In this document: piece by piece, positions 1 to 10,437 of the stretch
Position numbering within the stretch: position 1 is the stretch's first letter
Layout: each line of letters starts with the position of its first letter
Source: Leptodontidium sp. MPI-SDFR-AT-0119
Taxonomy: Eukaryota > Ascomycota > Leotiomycetes > Helotiales > Leptodontidiaceae
Reading direction: 5' to 3'
Assembly (NCBI GenBank): GCA_020726505.1
Contig: JAHLEZ010000001.1
Span: 1,116,001 to 1,180,000, forward strand
DNA: 64,000 nt
Position numbers and translations under genes: made by a program
Notes under the pieces: generated by a model
Told to the model about the DNA's origin: nothing
Seen by the model: only the letters and a program-made list of their open reading frames with translations
Databases searched by the model: none

Positions 1-3000
1 CTCACTATTGACGAGATGCGAGGCAGGTGTATCAAAGCAGCCAAAGCGGCCGATGTTTGGTCTTTCATTGAGCTTCTTCCCTCCTTACTTCTCTTAGCAT
101 GACACGATCTATGGGAAATCGGACCACTGTCATGATTGCCCATCGACTGGCATCTGTCAAGAATGCTGACAATATCATCGTCATGGGCAAAGGAAAAATT
201 CTCGAGCAAGGGAATCATGAACTCCTGATGTCCTACGATGATGGAGTCAATGTAGTCGATAGTTTACGGCCGTTCAAACGACCCCGTTTTAGAGATTTTG
301 AACTAACTAGCGTTTTAGGCCTTAGAAACTAACTTAAGTCCGTTATATAAAGCTCAAAACGAACGGAACGGGGTAGTTCTTAAGAACGGAGTAAATAAAC
401 TAAGTAAGAAAACATGTGATAAACATGTGATTTTTTTAAGAAAAATATGTAAAGAAATTAAACAAATTTATAAAATAATCATAAAATAAGTTATAAATTA
501 TATTTATTTAGTTAATTTTCAAATCATACTATAAATTCTTTAATGTTATTAAGAATACATTATAAATTCTAATAATAATATGAATTTTCTTTCTTATTTA
601 TTATTACTTTAGTTTAATAGTCCGTTCTTGGCAACGAACCCGTTTTGTTATTAGTATTTAAACTAACTAAAGTTTTAACTTATTATAACCAACTGTAGTC
701 AGTTTATGTATTTTAATAACGAACGGCAGTTAGTGCTAGTTCTTGGCAAAACGGCAAAACTATCGACTACATTGGATGGAGTTTATCGGCAGCTGATTGA
801 AGCTCAGAAATTGACCTCAGACGATTCAACTGATTACTCGGTTTCGACGAAACATAAATTGGCATTGCATGAAACTCCTGAGTCTGAAGACGAGATTGAG
901 ACACAGGTAAGGGATTGCATCTCACTATAATCTTGAACAGTATCCTATTTGAGCCGAGGGCCGCATGCCGTCGACGCTTTGGAGACATCTTGTGAGAAAA
1001 GCACTGATGTTTGGTTAGACCTCCAATACTCAAGAATTGTCTTCCGTTGAAGATAAGCAGCTCGGCACGTTCGCTATCCTCAGACGTTGTCTTGCTCTGA
1101 GCCGATCAGGGATCTTCCTTACGGCACTTGCTCTCCTCGGGTCTCTGACCACGGGTGCGTTGATCCTTGGAGAATCCATCGTCTTTGGACACCTTGTCGA
1201 ACTTCTTAACGGGTTCGTACCTTCAGCACAAGTTAACTTCTACTGCCTTATGTTCTTCGTTGTGGCTTTAGCTGCTCTACTTGGGTATGTCACCTCAGGG
1301 TCTTGCTTTGGAATTGTATCGGAGCACTTAGTTTTCCGCACTCGAGACATTTCGCTACGAACCATTCTCCGTCAAGACATGGAGTGGTTTCTCCAACCTG
1401 GCCGATCACCGTCAGCGCTCACTTCAGTCGTCAGCATGGATGCTGGCCATTTAAGTGGTTTGTCGGGTGTCATCATAGGCACTATCGTCGTCTCTGCTCT
1501 GGTCTCTGTTGTTGGCGGAGCAATTCTAGCACATACCATACTTGCTGGATTTGCTCGGATTCGCGTGCTCGCCAGAATGGAAGAGAAGAACCAACATGCA
1601 TACACAGAAGCTGCAGCACTTGCATCTGAGGCTTGTTCGAATATTCGGACCATAGCCGCGCTCGGGACTGAGAAGCTTACTTCAGAGAGATTCTACCTTG
1701 CTGTCGACAAGTACCAAAAACAAACCTTCCGAGGCACCGCTCTCGGGAATTTAATTCTTGCGTTTGCTCTCGCTGTTACGTACGACTTCCTTCTTTCATG
1801 ACGAGAAATATGCTGACAGTTCATAGTTACTTTGTTTATGTATTGGCATATTGGTGGGGCGCCAAACAGGTACGCTCTGGGCAGTACTCGAGTCTACAAT
1901 TCTTCATTGTTCTTCCCGCCATCCTGTTCTCCGCCCAAGCAGCAGGTCAAATATTCAGTCTCGCACCAGACATCCGTCGAGCGAAGGGAGCAGCTTCTCG
2001 GGTCTTCGCTCTTCATGACCAGAAGCCTTCCATTGATACAGCATCCGATAATTCTATAGCACCAATGACCTCAATAACTACCCCCACCAACAAATCGACA
2101 GTACAGACAGGGAGCATAATATTCAAAAATGTCTCTCTTGCATACAAATCCCGCTCTAACGCGGCAGTCTTCGCCAATCTCAATCTCACAATCAAAGCTG
2201 GCGAGACAGTTGCTCTGGTAGGACGATCAGGTGCTGGAAAGACGTCAGTCGTATCTCTTATTGAGAGATTTTACGATCCGACATCTGGTTCTGTTCTACT
2301 CGATGGCGTGGACATCAAATCCGTTCCGGTCTCGCAACATCGTGCGAGAATAAGTCTTGTAGCGCAGGACCCAGATCTGTTTGCTGGCAGCGTAGCTTTC
2401 AGTGTTGGACTAGGTGCTAGGCCAGGACATGTGGCTACGAGGGAAGAGGTTATTGAAGCTTGCACAGCTGTGGGTATACATGACTTCATCACTGGTCTAC
2501 AAGACGGTTATGAGACGTACGTATTCTTGCCACAGCTATGTTGAATTTCACATTAACTTTCAGAGCAGACAATGTGGAAACAACGGGTCCCAACTTTCAG
2601 GCGGTCAGAAACAACGAGTTGCAATAGCACGAGCCCATATTCGCAATCCTGACATCTTGCTTCTCGATGAAGCAACCTCTGCCTTAGGTATACCCATCTT
2701 CCCCCTTTCTTCTCTCTTTCTTCCCGCTTTCTTCCCGCTTTCTTCCCTCGCCTTCCTTCCTTTGATAGCCCTTGCTAACAGATATCTCATCCCAGATTCC
2801 CACTCCGAAACCCAAATTCAAGAAGCCATCCCAGTTGCCTCTCGCAAACGAACCACAGTCACGATCGCACATCGACTCACAAGCGTCCAGCGAGCAGATC
2901 GGATACTGGTCCTCGATCACGAAAGATCGTTGAAGAGGGCAGACATGAGGAGTTGATGAGAGGTGGAGGTATTTACGAACAAATGATCAGGGCCCAAAAT

Positions 3001-3009
3001 TTGGGCTGA
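1..3009 (+). pseudogene. STE6/MDR-type ABC transporter, 3' half, broken
   Basis: Remnant of a full-size ABC-B exporter running in from the left edge. The end of nucleotide-binding domain 1 (H-loop MIAHRLAS, near 130) is followed by a linker, the second transmembrane domain (about 1040-2050) and domain 2: Walker A VALVGRSGAGKTS near 2213, LSGGQKQR near 2597, [10 protein letters not shown] near 2659, IAHRLTS near 2863. Introns fit at 913-946, 1749-1795, 2519-2570 and 2689-2795. Damage: the LSGGQ and Walker B part of domain 1 is absent near 80-98, leaving only a pyrimidine-rich acceptor-like stretch; a 527-bp element interrupts 248-774; the frame shifts near 1032; a one-base loss near 2921 shifts the frame just after the H-loop, and the rest of the tail reads on in the other frame to TGA at 3007-3009. 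Members of this family export drugs, peptides or siderophore-related compounds. The substrate here is unknown; a link to the siderophore gene next door is inference. Confidence 0.85.
248..774. mobile_element. hAT-like non-autonomous element (MITE)
   Basis: The ends are a perfect 18-bp terminal inverted repeat, CAATGTAGTCGATAGTTT at 248-265 and its reverse complement at 757-774. The element is flanked by an 8-bp direct duplication, GATGGAGT, at 240-247 and 775-782. An 8-bp duplication and termini of the CARNG form are diagnostic of the hAT superfamily. The 527-bp interior is AT-rich, has no transposase frame, and contains further inverted copies of a CCGTTC/GAACGG-type motif. The coding frame of the ABC transporter continues across the junction if one copy of the duplication is ignored, so the insertion hit a gene that was then still recognisable. 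Confidence 0.9.
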
Positions 3010-5184
3010 GATTTGATATATTGCCATTTACAGTGATTTCTTTATCTGCATATATGTGCTATCTTTTGAGCATAGCCTAGCACAGAAGTCAGGAGTTAGC
3101 GGTCCCAAAAGTGGTACATGTCAATAGTATTTACAAACATGTATGGATTTCTATTTAGATATTTGTCTTTGTCGTACACTCACTAGTTTGCCTTGACCTA
3201 GAGAAAGGTCAAGGCGAAGGAAGCCACCGGAACATCAACCAGCGTTGCTTCAAGACAGTATCCCGTTCCCCCCGTCCCATCCTTCTCTCTATTACCTCTT
3301 CTCTAACTTCAAAATCGCGGCCGGTATTACCGCAGATTTCCTGTCCCGAGGCCCTCTCCCACGGAAACTACCCTACTGTCCACCACGACCCTCGGCTCTC
3401 TCCCGTCTGCCACGCCATTCCCGTCCTCGGCCTCGTCAGTGTGAAAGTTTATCAGATCGAATTCGAACCACTAGAGCACGAATACTACAATCCTCGATAT
3501 CGTCGGTTTATCAGATCGAGTCGAATTGCCAGAATGCCCCAGATGTATAGCTCGAATGCTACCGCTCCCGGCATCGTCAGTGGATTGGGTTATCAGATCG
3601 AGTCAAATCACCGAAGGACTCTAAATACATACCCGGGATACTACCTTCCCTTTAAAACACTCGGCTTTCGTCAACAAGCGATTATCTCCTCATCTGATTA
3701 GCGATGGTGTGAAGCCTAGCTGCATCTGATAAACCGACCCCTTGCAAGCATCATAGCCCGACCCGACATCGGTGATTTCTTATGCCCCCCTTTCAAGGGC
3801 TTTTCAGGCGGATCAGATAAATAGACTTGGCATGTGCATGAACCTCCCATGGGTCCTTTCAGATCCACTCGTTGTTGCCGAGTGAAGCGTGGAATAATTT
3901 CGCTCAAATCACAACACGACAGTGACGAACCAGCAAGGGTCTGCAGCTTTCCACATCTCGGCGTCACCGTATTACCATCACTCATTCCATGCATGGAACG
4001 AGAACCATGATCCACTACAGTAGTAATGCTAGACACCACGATGTGGCATTACTTGTCAACAAATCATTCACAGCTCGCATGGCATGGCACAGCGACGGCG
4101 TGGAAAAAGGAAGAAGATACCCTAGACCAATTATCTAGAAGTCTCTTGCGTCACCTCAACCCAAGAGGCATGGGTCTCGTCACCAATCCGCTTAGGGCGG
4201 AGTTCAGGACGAAGGGTCTGAATCGGGCGTTGCATTAGCTGGGCTGGAGAACAGCTGATTGCTGCAGGTCGATCTAATCGCTATCTCCGCGCCCAGGGGG
4301 GAGGGAACATCGTATGTGTTACTGTACGGTGTACAGAGTGTGTAGGGCATCGTAGATGGCTGTGTCGCCGATGTACCAAGAACTTCACATTGCCCGGTCA
4401 TATTGCAACACTTGAGATCTTGACATCGCCCACCCTTAAAATCATAGAATGAGATGTCACTACTAGCTGGGAATCACAAATACCGCGTACAGGACATCTC
4501 GACCGTCTAGAGACGGACAGCTGTCGAAATAAGCTCAGGCGCCGGTTCTCCGAACGTCAATGGGATATTGACCTACCAATACCCACAAGGCGACAACATC
4601 TTTCAAAAAGAACCAGTATCGCACACGCAACAAATTTATATTGCCAACTCCACGCCTAAAAAAGATAGCCCTTCACTTCAAAACGTTACACCAGCACACG
4701 CAAGTCTACAAAAAGCAAATCACCATCATCAGACGCATCTCGGCGCTACGCCTCTCTCTAGCTTGTGATCGAACCTCTCCTCTCCTGCAAGAGTTGACGA
4801 ATGAGCTGCGACTGAAAGAGTACTTGTCATCAACCCCCCCCCCCCCCCCATACCGGCAAACTCAAAGCTAGACAGTACCAATAAGACGTGATTGATTTCA
4901 CATCTTACTCCCCGTACTTCAAAGGATCATATACAATTGCTCTTGGCAACTGTTTATGACCAGGTCTATTGGACCTCAGGAAGCTGTGCGATTGTTTTCT
5001 TTTGGGAAACAAGCTTTAGTTATTAGAAGACCCATCTGAGACTTTTACAACTTGAAGAAAGGGAGCAGTTTTGAATATCATTATCTTTGCGCACTCACGA
5101 TATATTGTTGCCTTTGTTTTGGTACTACTGCTCTTTGGTCACGTTACTATCTCCCTTGGATTACCCAGTTACCTACAAAAGAAC
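3010..5184. other. intergenic region upstream of the ornithine monooxygenase gene
   Basis: I see no convincing gene here. The stretch holds a short perfect hairpin (9-bp arms, 3190-3198 and 3207-3215), a CT-rich tract around 3260-3430, the GATA-site cluster listed separately, and a C-run near 4839-4849. The open frame running in from about 5092 is hydrophobic but lacks an ATG before 5185, so it is read as 5' UTR. Confidence 0.6.
3449..3820. promoter_or_regulatory. cluster of five ATCWGATAA GATA-factor sites
   Basis: Five perfect matches to ATCWGATAA lie within 372 bp: minus strand at 3449-3457, 3508-3516 and 3590-3598; plus strand at 3724-3732 and 3812-3820. A near match (ATCTGATTA) lies at 3692-3700. 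This is the extended site of the fungal iron-responsive GATA repressors (SreA/Sre1/Urbs1 class), which repress siderophore genes when iron is sufficient. The cluster lies 1.4-1.7 kb upstream of the ornithine monooxygenase start. The three minus-strand sites share flanking bases (TTATCAGATCGA), which suggests local duplication. Assignment to iron control is inference from the motif and the neighbouring gene. Confidence 0.8.
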
Positions 5185-6844
5185 ATGACACCTTCAGCAA
5201 TCACCACGCCTCTCGAAGGCCACGAACATGACACTACCAACGGGAACTCATCTCTCAACAGACAACTGAACGAAATCTATCTCAACGGGTGCACAAACGG
5301 CCACACAGCCTCCGCAATGCCATCCTCCTCCTCCTCCTCAGACGAGGTCCTCGACCTTGTCTGTGTCGGCTTTGGTCCAGCTTCACTAGCCATAGCTATA
5401 GCCCTCCACGACGCCAACCTCACCCAAGTACCCAATGCTCTCTTCCTCGAGAAACAGCACCAATTCGCATGGCACGCAGGCATGCAACTCCCCGGCGCAA
5501 AGATGCAGATATCATTCCTCAAAGACCTAGCCACACCACGAGATCCCCGATCGAAATTCACTTTCCTGAACTACCTCTTCGACCAGGGAAGATTGAACCA
5601 GTTCATCAATCTAGGGACGTTCCTCCCGTCGAGATTGGAGTATGAGGATTACCTCCGTTGGTGCGCTGCCCACTTCGAGCGGGATGGGAAAGTGAGTTAT
5701 GGCATGGCTGTCGAGAGCGTGAATGTAGCGGAGAAGAACTCCCAGGGCCAAGTCACAAGCTGGGATGTGACAGCGCGCTCAGAGAGCGGACATCTAGTTA
5801 CTCGACGAGCTCGCCATGTTGTCATTGCCGTGGGTGGTAGACCCGTCGTACCGCCAAACATGCAGGGCCTCAAGCACGTAGCTCACTCCTCCCAGTTCGC
5901 CAATACGATTGGGAGGATACAGGAGAGAGAGAGGGAGGCGGGGAGGAAGTTGAGATTTGCTGTTGTGGGGAGTGGGCAGAGCGCTGCTGAGATCTTTAAT
6001 GATCTCTGGTCGAGGTTTCCTGACGCGAGTGTGAAACTTATTATTAAGGGTGCGAGTTTGAGACCGAGTGATGATAGTCCTTTGTATGTTTCCCACCTCT
6101 TCTTCACTTTCTCTTTCTCTTTCCATACCATCTATCTCAAATATGTTGCATTATTTTGTGGAATTGGTATTAACGTGACGGCAATACAGTGTAAACGAGA
6201 TCTTCGACCCCGACCGCGTAGATGGGATCTACACCCAAGCTCCCGACGAGCGCAAAGCAGCTCTCGCCCTCGACAGAGGAACTAACTACGGCGTCGTCCG
6301 CCTCTCTCTCCTCGAACACATCTACGAACAGCTATACATGCAACGGCTCACTACACCTTCCGAATCGCAATGGCGCGCACGCATCATCCCCAACCGGACA
6401 GTCATGTCCGCCACGCAAACGAGCAATTCAGGCGTACTGCTCAGACTAGCTGATTCCATTGAGAGCAAACGTGTCCCGGGTGGTGAGGAGGAGCTAGAGG
6501 TTGATTATGTGTTTACTGCTACGGGGTATGTGAGGAATGCTCATGAGGATATGTTAAGCGAGGTAAGGGATTTGCTGCCGAGTGATGATGCGGGTGGAAA
6601 GGGGATGTGGGATGTGGGGAGGGATTATAGGGTTAAGTTTCAGGAGGGACTTGTGGATAGGAGGGCGGCCGTTTGGTTGCAGGGTTGTAATGAGAAGACG
6701 CATGGTGTAAGTGATAATATTTTCTTAGTTAAAGAAGGGTGCAGGCTAACTTGGTGACAGTTAAGTGATACTCTTCTTTCGATATTGTCGATTAGGGGTG
6801 GAGAGTTGGTGGAGAGTATGTTTGGACAGGGTGCTGAGTTGTAG
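5185..6844 (+). CDS. sidA: L-ornithine N5-monooxygenase (siderophore biosynthesis)
   Basis: Flavin enzyme that hydroxylates ornithine at N5 using NADPH and O2, the first committed step of hydroxamate siderophores (ferrichromes, fusarinines). Three exons: 5185-6083, 6190-6706, 6761-6844, giving 499 aa, normal for the family. Visible motifs: FAD-binding GFGPAS at residues 63-68, the substrate-region motif MQISFLKDLATPRDP near 107-121, NADPH-binding VGSGQSAAEI at 261-270, and the C-terminal TATGY near 409-413. The last exon, ending LVESMFGQGAEL, is recovered only by removing a 54-bp intron that starts GTAAGTG at 6707. ATG 5185 is the first in-frame ATG; the upstream hydrophobic frame has none. 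Neighbours are a decayed ABC transporter and the GATA-site cluster. No NRPS is in the window, so the final siderophore cannot be named. Confidence 0.93.
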
Positions 6845-7086
6845 ACTTGGCTTCGCCTTGGGTGGGGGGGGGGATTTTGAGGCAGTAGACTTGGGACTAG
6901 GGTTGGCGTTTAGCATCTCTGCATTGTTTACTTCACATGTTGCAGCAGAATACAGTGGCTTTTCAGATAAGCGAACCAAAGAGAATCAACGAGTTTCCGA
7001 CATATACATTCAAATCAGATGAATTTTATTTTTCTTAAATGCTCCCATAAGCCGTGGTTCTTCTACCTCATTCTACCAACTCTCCT

Positions 7087-9993
7087 TCAAGCCTTCAACT
7101 CCTCCAGCCTCCCCTCCAAAACAGCCCACTCCTCACTCCCCTCCCAGGCATCCCTCGCTTTACTCATAACGCCCCTAAGCGCACTCCTCGCTTTCCCCCT
7201 CCACCCCTTCTCAACCTCGACCCCTTCCTCCCCAAACCTCTCCATCCCCCCATAATTCTCATACGCACTAACAAGATTATCCGTAACGCCCATGACCGCC
7301 TTCCAGCCCTCCTTATCAACCAACCACTCCCCCTCCGCAGCACTCATAACGAATCTCCAGCCTCTCTCCGCACACCTCAACGCACCCTCGTAATCCCTCT
7401 GCCAGAACCGCAACTTCTCAACCAGCACCCAGAGTTCACCTCTCTTGGTGATCAAAGGCACGATCTCGTTGTCCACCATGGCGATTAATGCCCGTCCGAG
7501 CGTGCCGCGAGCAGGGATGTACTTCCCAGCGTTTTCAGCAGCAGATTCGCCTGGGTAGGTAGATGGTGTGCGGTCGGTAGATGATACTTCTGCTACTAGC
7601 GCACGTAGGATGTCGATGTCGATAGCGTATTCACCTACAGCAGGTGCGCGGATTCGGAGAACGGCTCGTAATCCCATGAGGAGGTCTGGGAAAGATGGAG
7701 GTGAGAGACGCATGGCGATGGTGATGACGTTGTCGTAGATCTGCCAGTTTGAATGGGCGAGAGCGGCGCCGCGTTTGTATGCTTGGAGAGCTTGTTGGAG
7801 GATGGCTTTGGGGTCTTGTTTCTCGTCTTTTTTCTTGGAGAAGGAGATTTCTTCGGAGTCGGAATCTGGGTCTGGGTTGGTTGTTGAGGATGAGGGCAGG
7901 ATGGCGTCTTTGGCTGCTGCTTTTTCGAGCGTGATGAGCTCTTTATGTTTGGATAGGAGGGCAGATCCGAGATTCGAGTAGGTCTTTGCGTCGGTGTCAT
8001 CGATCATGATACTTTGCTGGAAGGCGATGATAGCTCCGTCCCAGTTCCCTACTCGGAGGTCGAGATCACCCAGGCGTGACCAGGAGTCGTTGTTTTGTCT
8101 GTTGACAACGGTCGCTTGCATGTATGCATCGCGAGCTTCTTCTAGCTTGCCGTTCTTGACGTAGTATTCTCCCAAACTGCGCTGTGCACGAGCGTATCTG
8201 TGCTTGGAGATTTTCCATGAGCGGAGCCAACATGCTGGATCATTCTCGAGGTCACCTAGGATACACCAGAGGCGTGGTGCGTGTGCAGGCGTGGGACGCA
8301 TCTCGCCTTCCCAGTTCTCAGTCACGAGTTCAGGTGCATCGATATGGAATTTATCCATCTCTGGGCCCTTCGAAGAAAAGTGCAGTTGTCGACGAATTAC
8401 TTGACGTGCTTTTTCTTCTTGGCCTACAGTGTGATAACAGAGCGCAACTTCGGCCCACAGCTTCAAGCGTTTGAAGATCTCGAGCGCAGACACGAAACTG
8501 CCTGCTCCTGACCAAGCATAAGCCAACTCGGTCTCGAGCTCCCATCTCGTAGGCGTATTGAGCGGGTAGATGTACCGCAGGCGTTCTGCAATAGGTGCCG
8601 ATTCCGATGCTTTAGCTCGCGGCATGAACTGCGTGACGCGGATTTCTGGGACGTCGCCTGCTTCTGAAGAGGGTTCCTCTTGCGTATCAGCAATGATTTG
8701 GTCGACGATGACTTGCAACTGGAGGATACTGCGTTCTTGGGTTCTAGAGCGGTGCGATTCGATTCGGCTGCGTACCAGAAGGGCCTGTGTGTAGATTTGC
8801 CAGTTGGTTGGTTTGTCTGAGAGGACTCGGAGGGCGAAGGGGAGGATCTCTTCGCTGTTTAGCTTGTCGAGGGGGAGGAAGGTGTCTTTGATGGTTGCTT
8901 CTGTCAGGAGTGTGATTTGATCTAGAGGCTTGAGTTGAGGTTGGTTGTTTGGTTGAAGGCCTGCTAGCTCGGACGGTAGATTGGTAGGATCTACTTTGTC
9001 GGTGGTGAACTCGATAGACTCGAGAAGTGTATCGTCGTTCAACTGTAGAGCTTCCGGTTTGGTTGAATCTCCCTTTGAGATCGTACTCTCCTTGAGGTCC
9101 TTTGATAGAGCCTCAGTCGAAACGTCAGACTCGCTGCTCTTCGCAAAGACAACCAGCTGTGAGAGATCGTTCTGCTGAAACTTGGTCCTCTTTCCTAACG
9201 CTCCAGACAGAGCATAGCTGAATCTTGAAACTGTCTTAGCTAGCTTCACATTCTCTCTAGCCTTGATATCAAGGCCCTGTAAGATATAAACCTGCGCCTT
9301 CTCCAACAAGAACTGGACTTTCGCCTCCGTTGAAAAGGTCGATTTGTCACCCAGAATCTCTTCATCTAAATCCTTCAGATCCCTATCGATTGCATCCTGC
9401 AGCACCGTAGACTCGCTCAACTTGGCACTAGAAACTCCAGAGAGAAGTCTCTGATGATACGCATTGATCCTGAAGCGCATCCATTTCGAATCACTGAATT
9501 CCGCTCCCACAATCCGTGGGAAATAGATTGTGAAGATGAACCTCGCGAGACAGAAAAGTTCCACGTATGGGATGTATTGATACACCGACACGCCATCGAT
9601 ATCCAGACTCCTCAAGCACTTCTCCTTAAGCGCATCACTCTTCCCATTCTTCGGAAAGACATCCCCAAAGTCCAACGGCGGTCCCGTGACATTTGCCTGG
9701 AGAAAGGCGTTGAAAGCAGCTAATCCTGTGATCAAGACTTGCACTGCTCCTGCTTCACTATCAAAACCAGCGGTCTGGAGCGCGGCGTCTTGTTGAGGTC
9801 GTGGAAGTGAGACTGTCTCGACGAGCTTGCTGTAGAGGGTTTGCGAGGTTGCATTTCGGAGGATCGCTTTGTAATTCCCCTCTAGGTATTGAGTCGAAAA
9901 TTCTGAGAGCTCTGAATGCTCTTTCAAATACTCGATCTCGAAGAGCAGAACATCGAGGCTCTGTCCTCCTAGAATAGTTGGATTGAGAGACAT
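7087..9993 (-). CDS. TTC27/Emw1-type tetratricopeptide-repeat protein
   Basis: Single-exon gene of 968 aa from the ATG at 9993; an in-frame ATG at 10023 would add ten residues. The TPR array is clearest around residues 600-690, where helical pairs of the type RSLGEYYVKNGKLEEARDAY, WSRLGDLDLRVGNWDGAIIA and YSNLGSALL follow one another. The overall layout, with a long helical N-terminal half, central TPRs and a conserved C-terminal helical region, fits eukaryotic TTC27 and yeast Emw1, which are linked to cell-wall integrity and protein biogenesis. A low-complexity Asp/Ser/Lys insert sits after the TPRs. It is convergent with the monooxygenase gene, whose stop lies 243 bp away. The family call rests on remembered similarity, not on a search. 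Confidence 0.82.
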   Translation of the reverse strand: MSLNPTILGGQSLDVLLFEIEYLKEHSELSEFSTQYLEGNYKAILRNATSQTLYSKLVETVSLPRPQQDAALQTAGFDSEAGAVQVLITGLAAFNAFLQANVTGPPLDFGDVFPKNGKSDALKEKCLRSLDIDGVSVYQYIPYVELFCLARFIFTIYFPRIVGAEFSDSKWMRFRINAYHQRLLSGVSSAKLSESTVLQDAIDRDLKDLDEEILGDKSTFSTEAKVQFLLEKAQVYILQGLDIKARENVKLAKTVSRFSYALSGALGKRTKFQQNDLSQLVVFAKSSESDVSTEALSKDLKESTISKGDSTKPEALQLNDDTLLESIEFTTDKVDPTNLPSELAGLQPNNQPQLKPLDQITLLTEATIKDTFLPLDKLNSEEILPFALRVLSDKPTNWQIYTQALLVRSRIESHRSRTQERSILQLQVIVDQIIADTQEEPSSEAGDVPEIRVTQFMPRAKASESAPIAERLRYIYPLNTPTRWELETELAYAWSGAGSFVSALEIFKRLKLWAEVALCYHTVGQEEKARQVIRRQLHFSSKGPEMDKFHIDAPELVTENWEGEMRPTPAHAPRLWCILGDLENDPACWLRSWKISKHRYARAQRSLGEYYVKNGKLEEARDAYMQATVVNRQNNDSWSRLGDLDLRVGNWDGAIIAFQQSIMIDDTDAKTYSNLGSALLSKHKELITLEKAAAKDAILPSSSTTNPDPDSDSEEISFSKKKDEKQDPKAILQQALQAYKRGAALAHSNWQIYDNVITIAMRLSPPSFPDLLMGLRAVLRIRAPAVGEYAIDIDILRALVAEVSSTDRTPSTYPGESAAENAGKYIPARGTLGRALIAMVDNEIVPLITKRGELWVLVEKLRFWQRDYEGALRCAERGWRFVMSAAEGEWLVDKEGWKAVMGVTDNLVSAYENYGGMERFGEEGVEVEKGWRGKARSALRGVMSKARDAWEGSEEWAVLEGRLEELKA

Positions 9994-10023
9994 TTTTGCT
10001 TGTGTTGTCCAAGATTTATTCAA

Positions 10024-10437
10024 GATGTACTTTTTGGTGTTCGGAATTTGTGAAAATCTTCACAAAATTTGGTGACGTGATTTGTCAGCAAGAATTTCCA
10101 AAGCGAACTACTTGCTGCTTCTGTCATCAACAACAGTTCGAAGCTGATGGATCCTTTTGGAGATACCTGATCACATTCCCCTCTTCCAGTTCTTTACTCA
10201 CATAATCAAATGCATTTATATTATTCAGTATTTTCACGTTTAGTCGTATCTCATGAGGACAGATCATTGTAATACCAATACATAGAATTATGCAACTATC
10301 GAAATGACAGGACTCGCAGAACAGATAATCCACTACGCTTGCTGACATGCACCTGGTGATGCAAAACCCTCTGTGCTGGACAATCCGGCTATGCTAAAAC
10401 GTGTACACGTGTGTTCATACATAAATCGTACACCACT
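10024..10437. other. intergenic stretch between two minus-strand genes
   Basis: This holds the promoter and 5' UTR of the TPR gene and the 3' UTR of the GYF gene, 414 bp in all. I see no further gene or repeat. Confidence 0.6.

Noticed and set aside
3190..3215. Perfect 9-bp hairpin downstream of the ABC relic
   Set aside because: It looks like a bacterial terminator, but fungal Pol II genes do not use such signals, and one hairpin of this size is expected by chance.
3716..4039. 107-aa minus-strand frame in the sidA upstream region
   Set aside because: No domain, and it overlaps the GATA-site cluster and repeat-like sequence; judged chance.
5071..5184. Hydrophobic N-terminal extension of sidA suggesting a membrane anchor
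   Set aside because: The frame has no ATG before 5185; fungal ornithine monooxygenases start near the polar leader seen after 5185.
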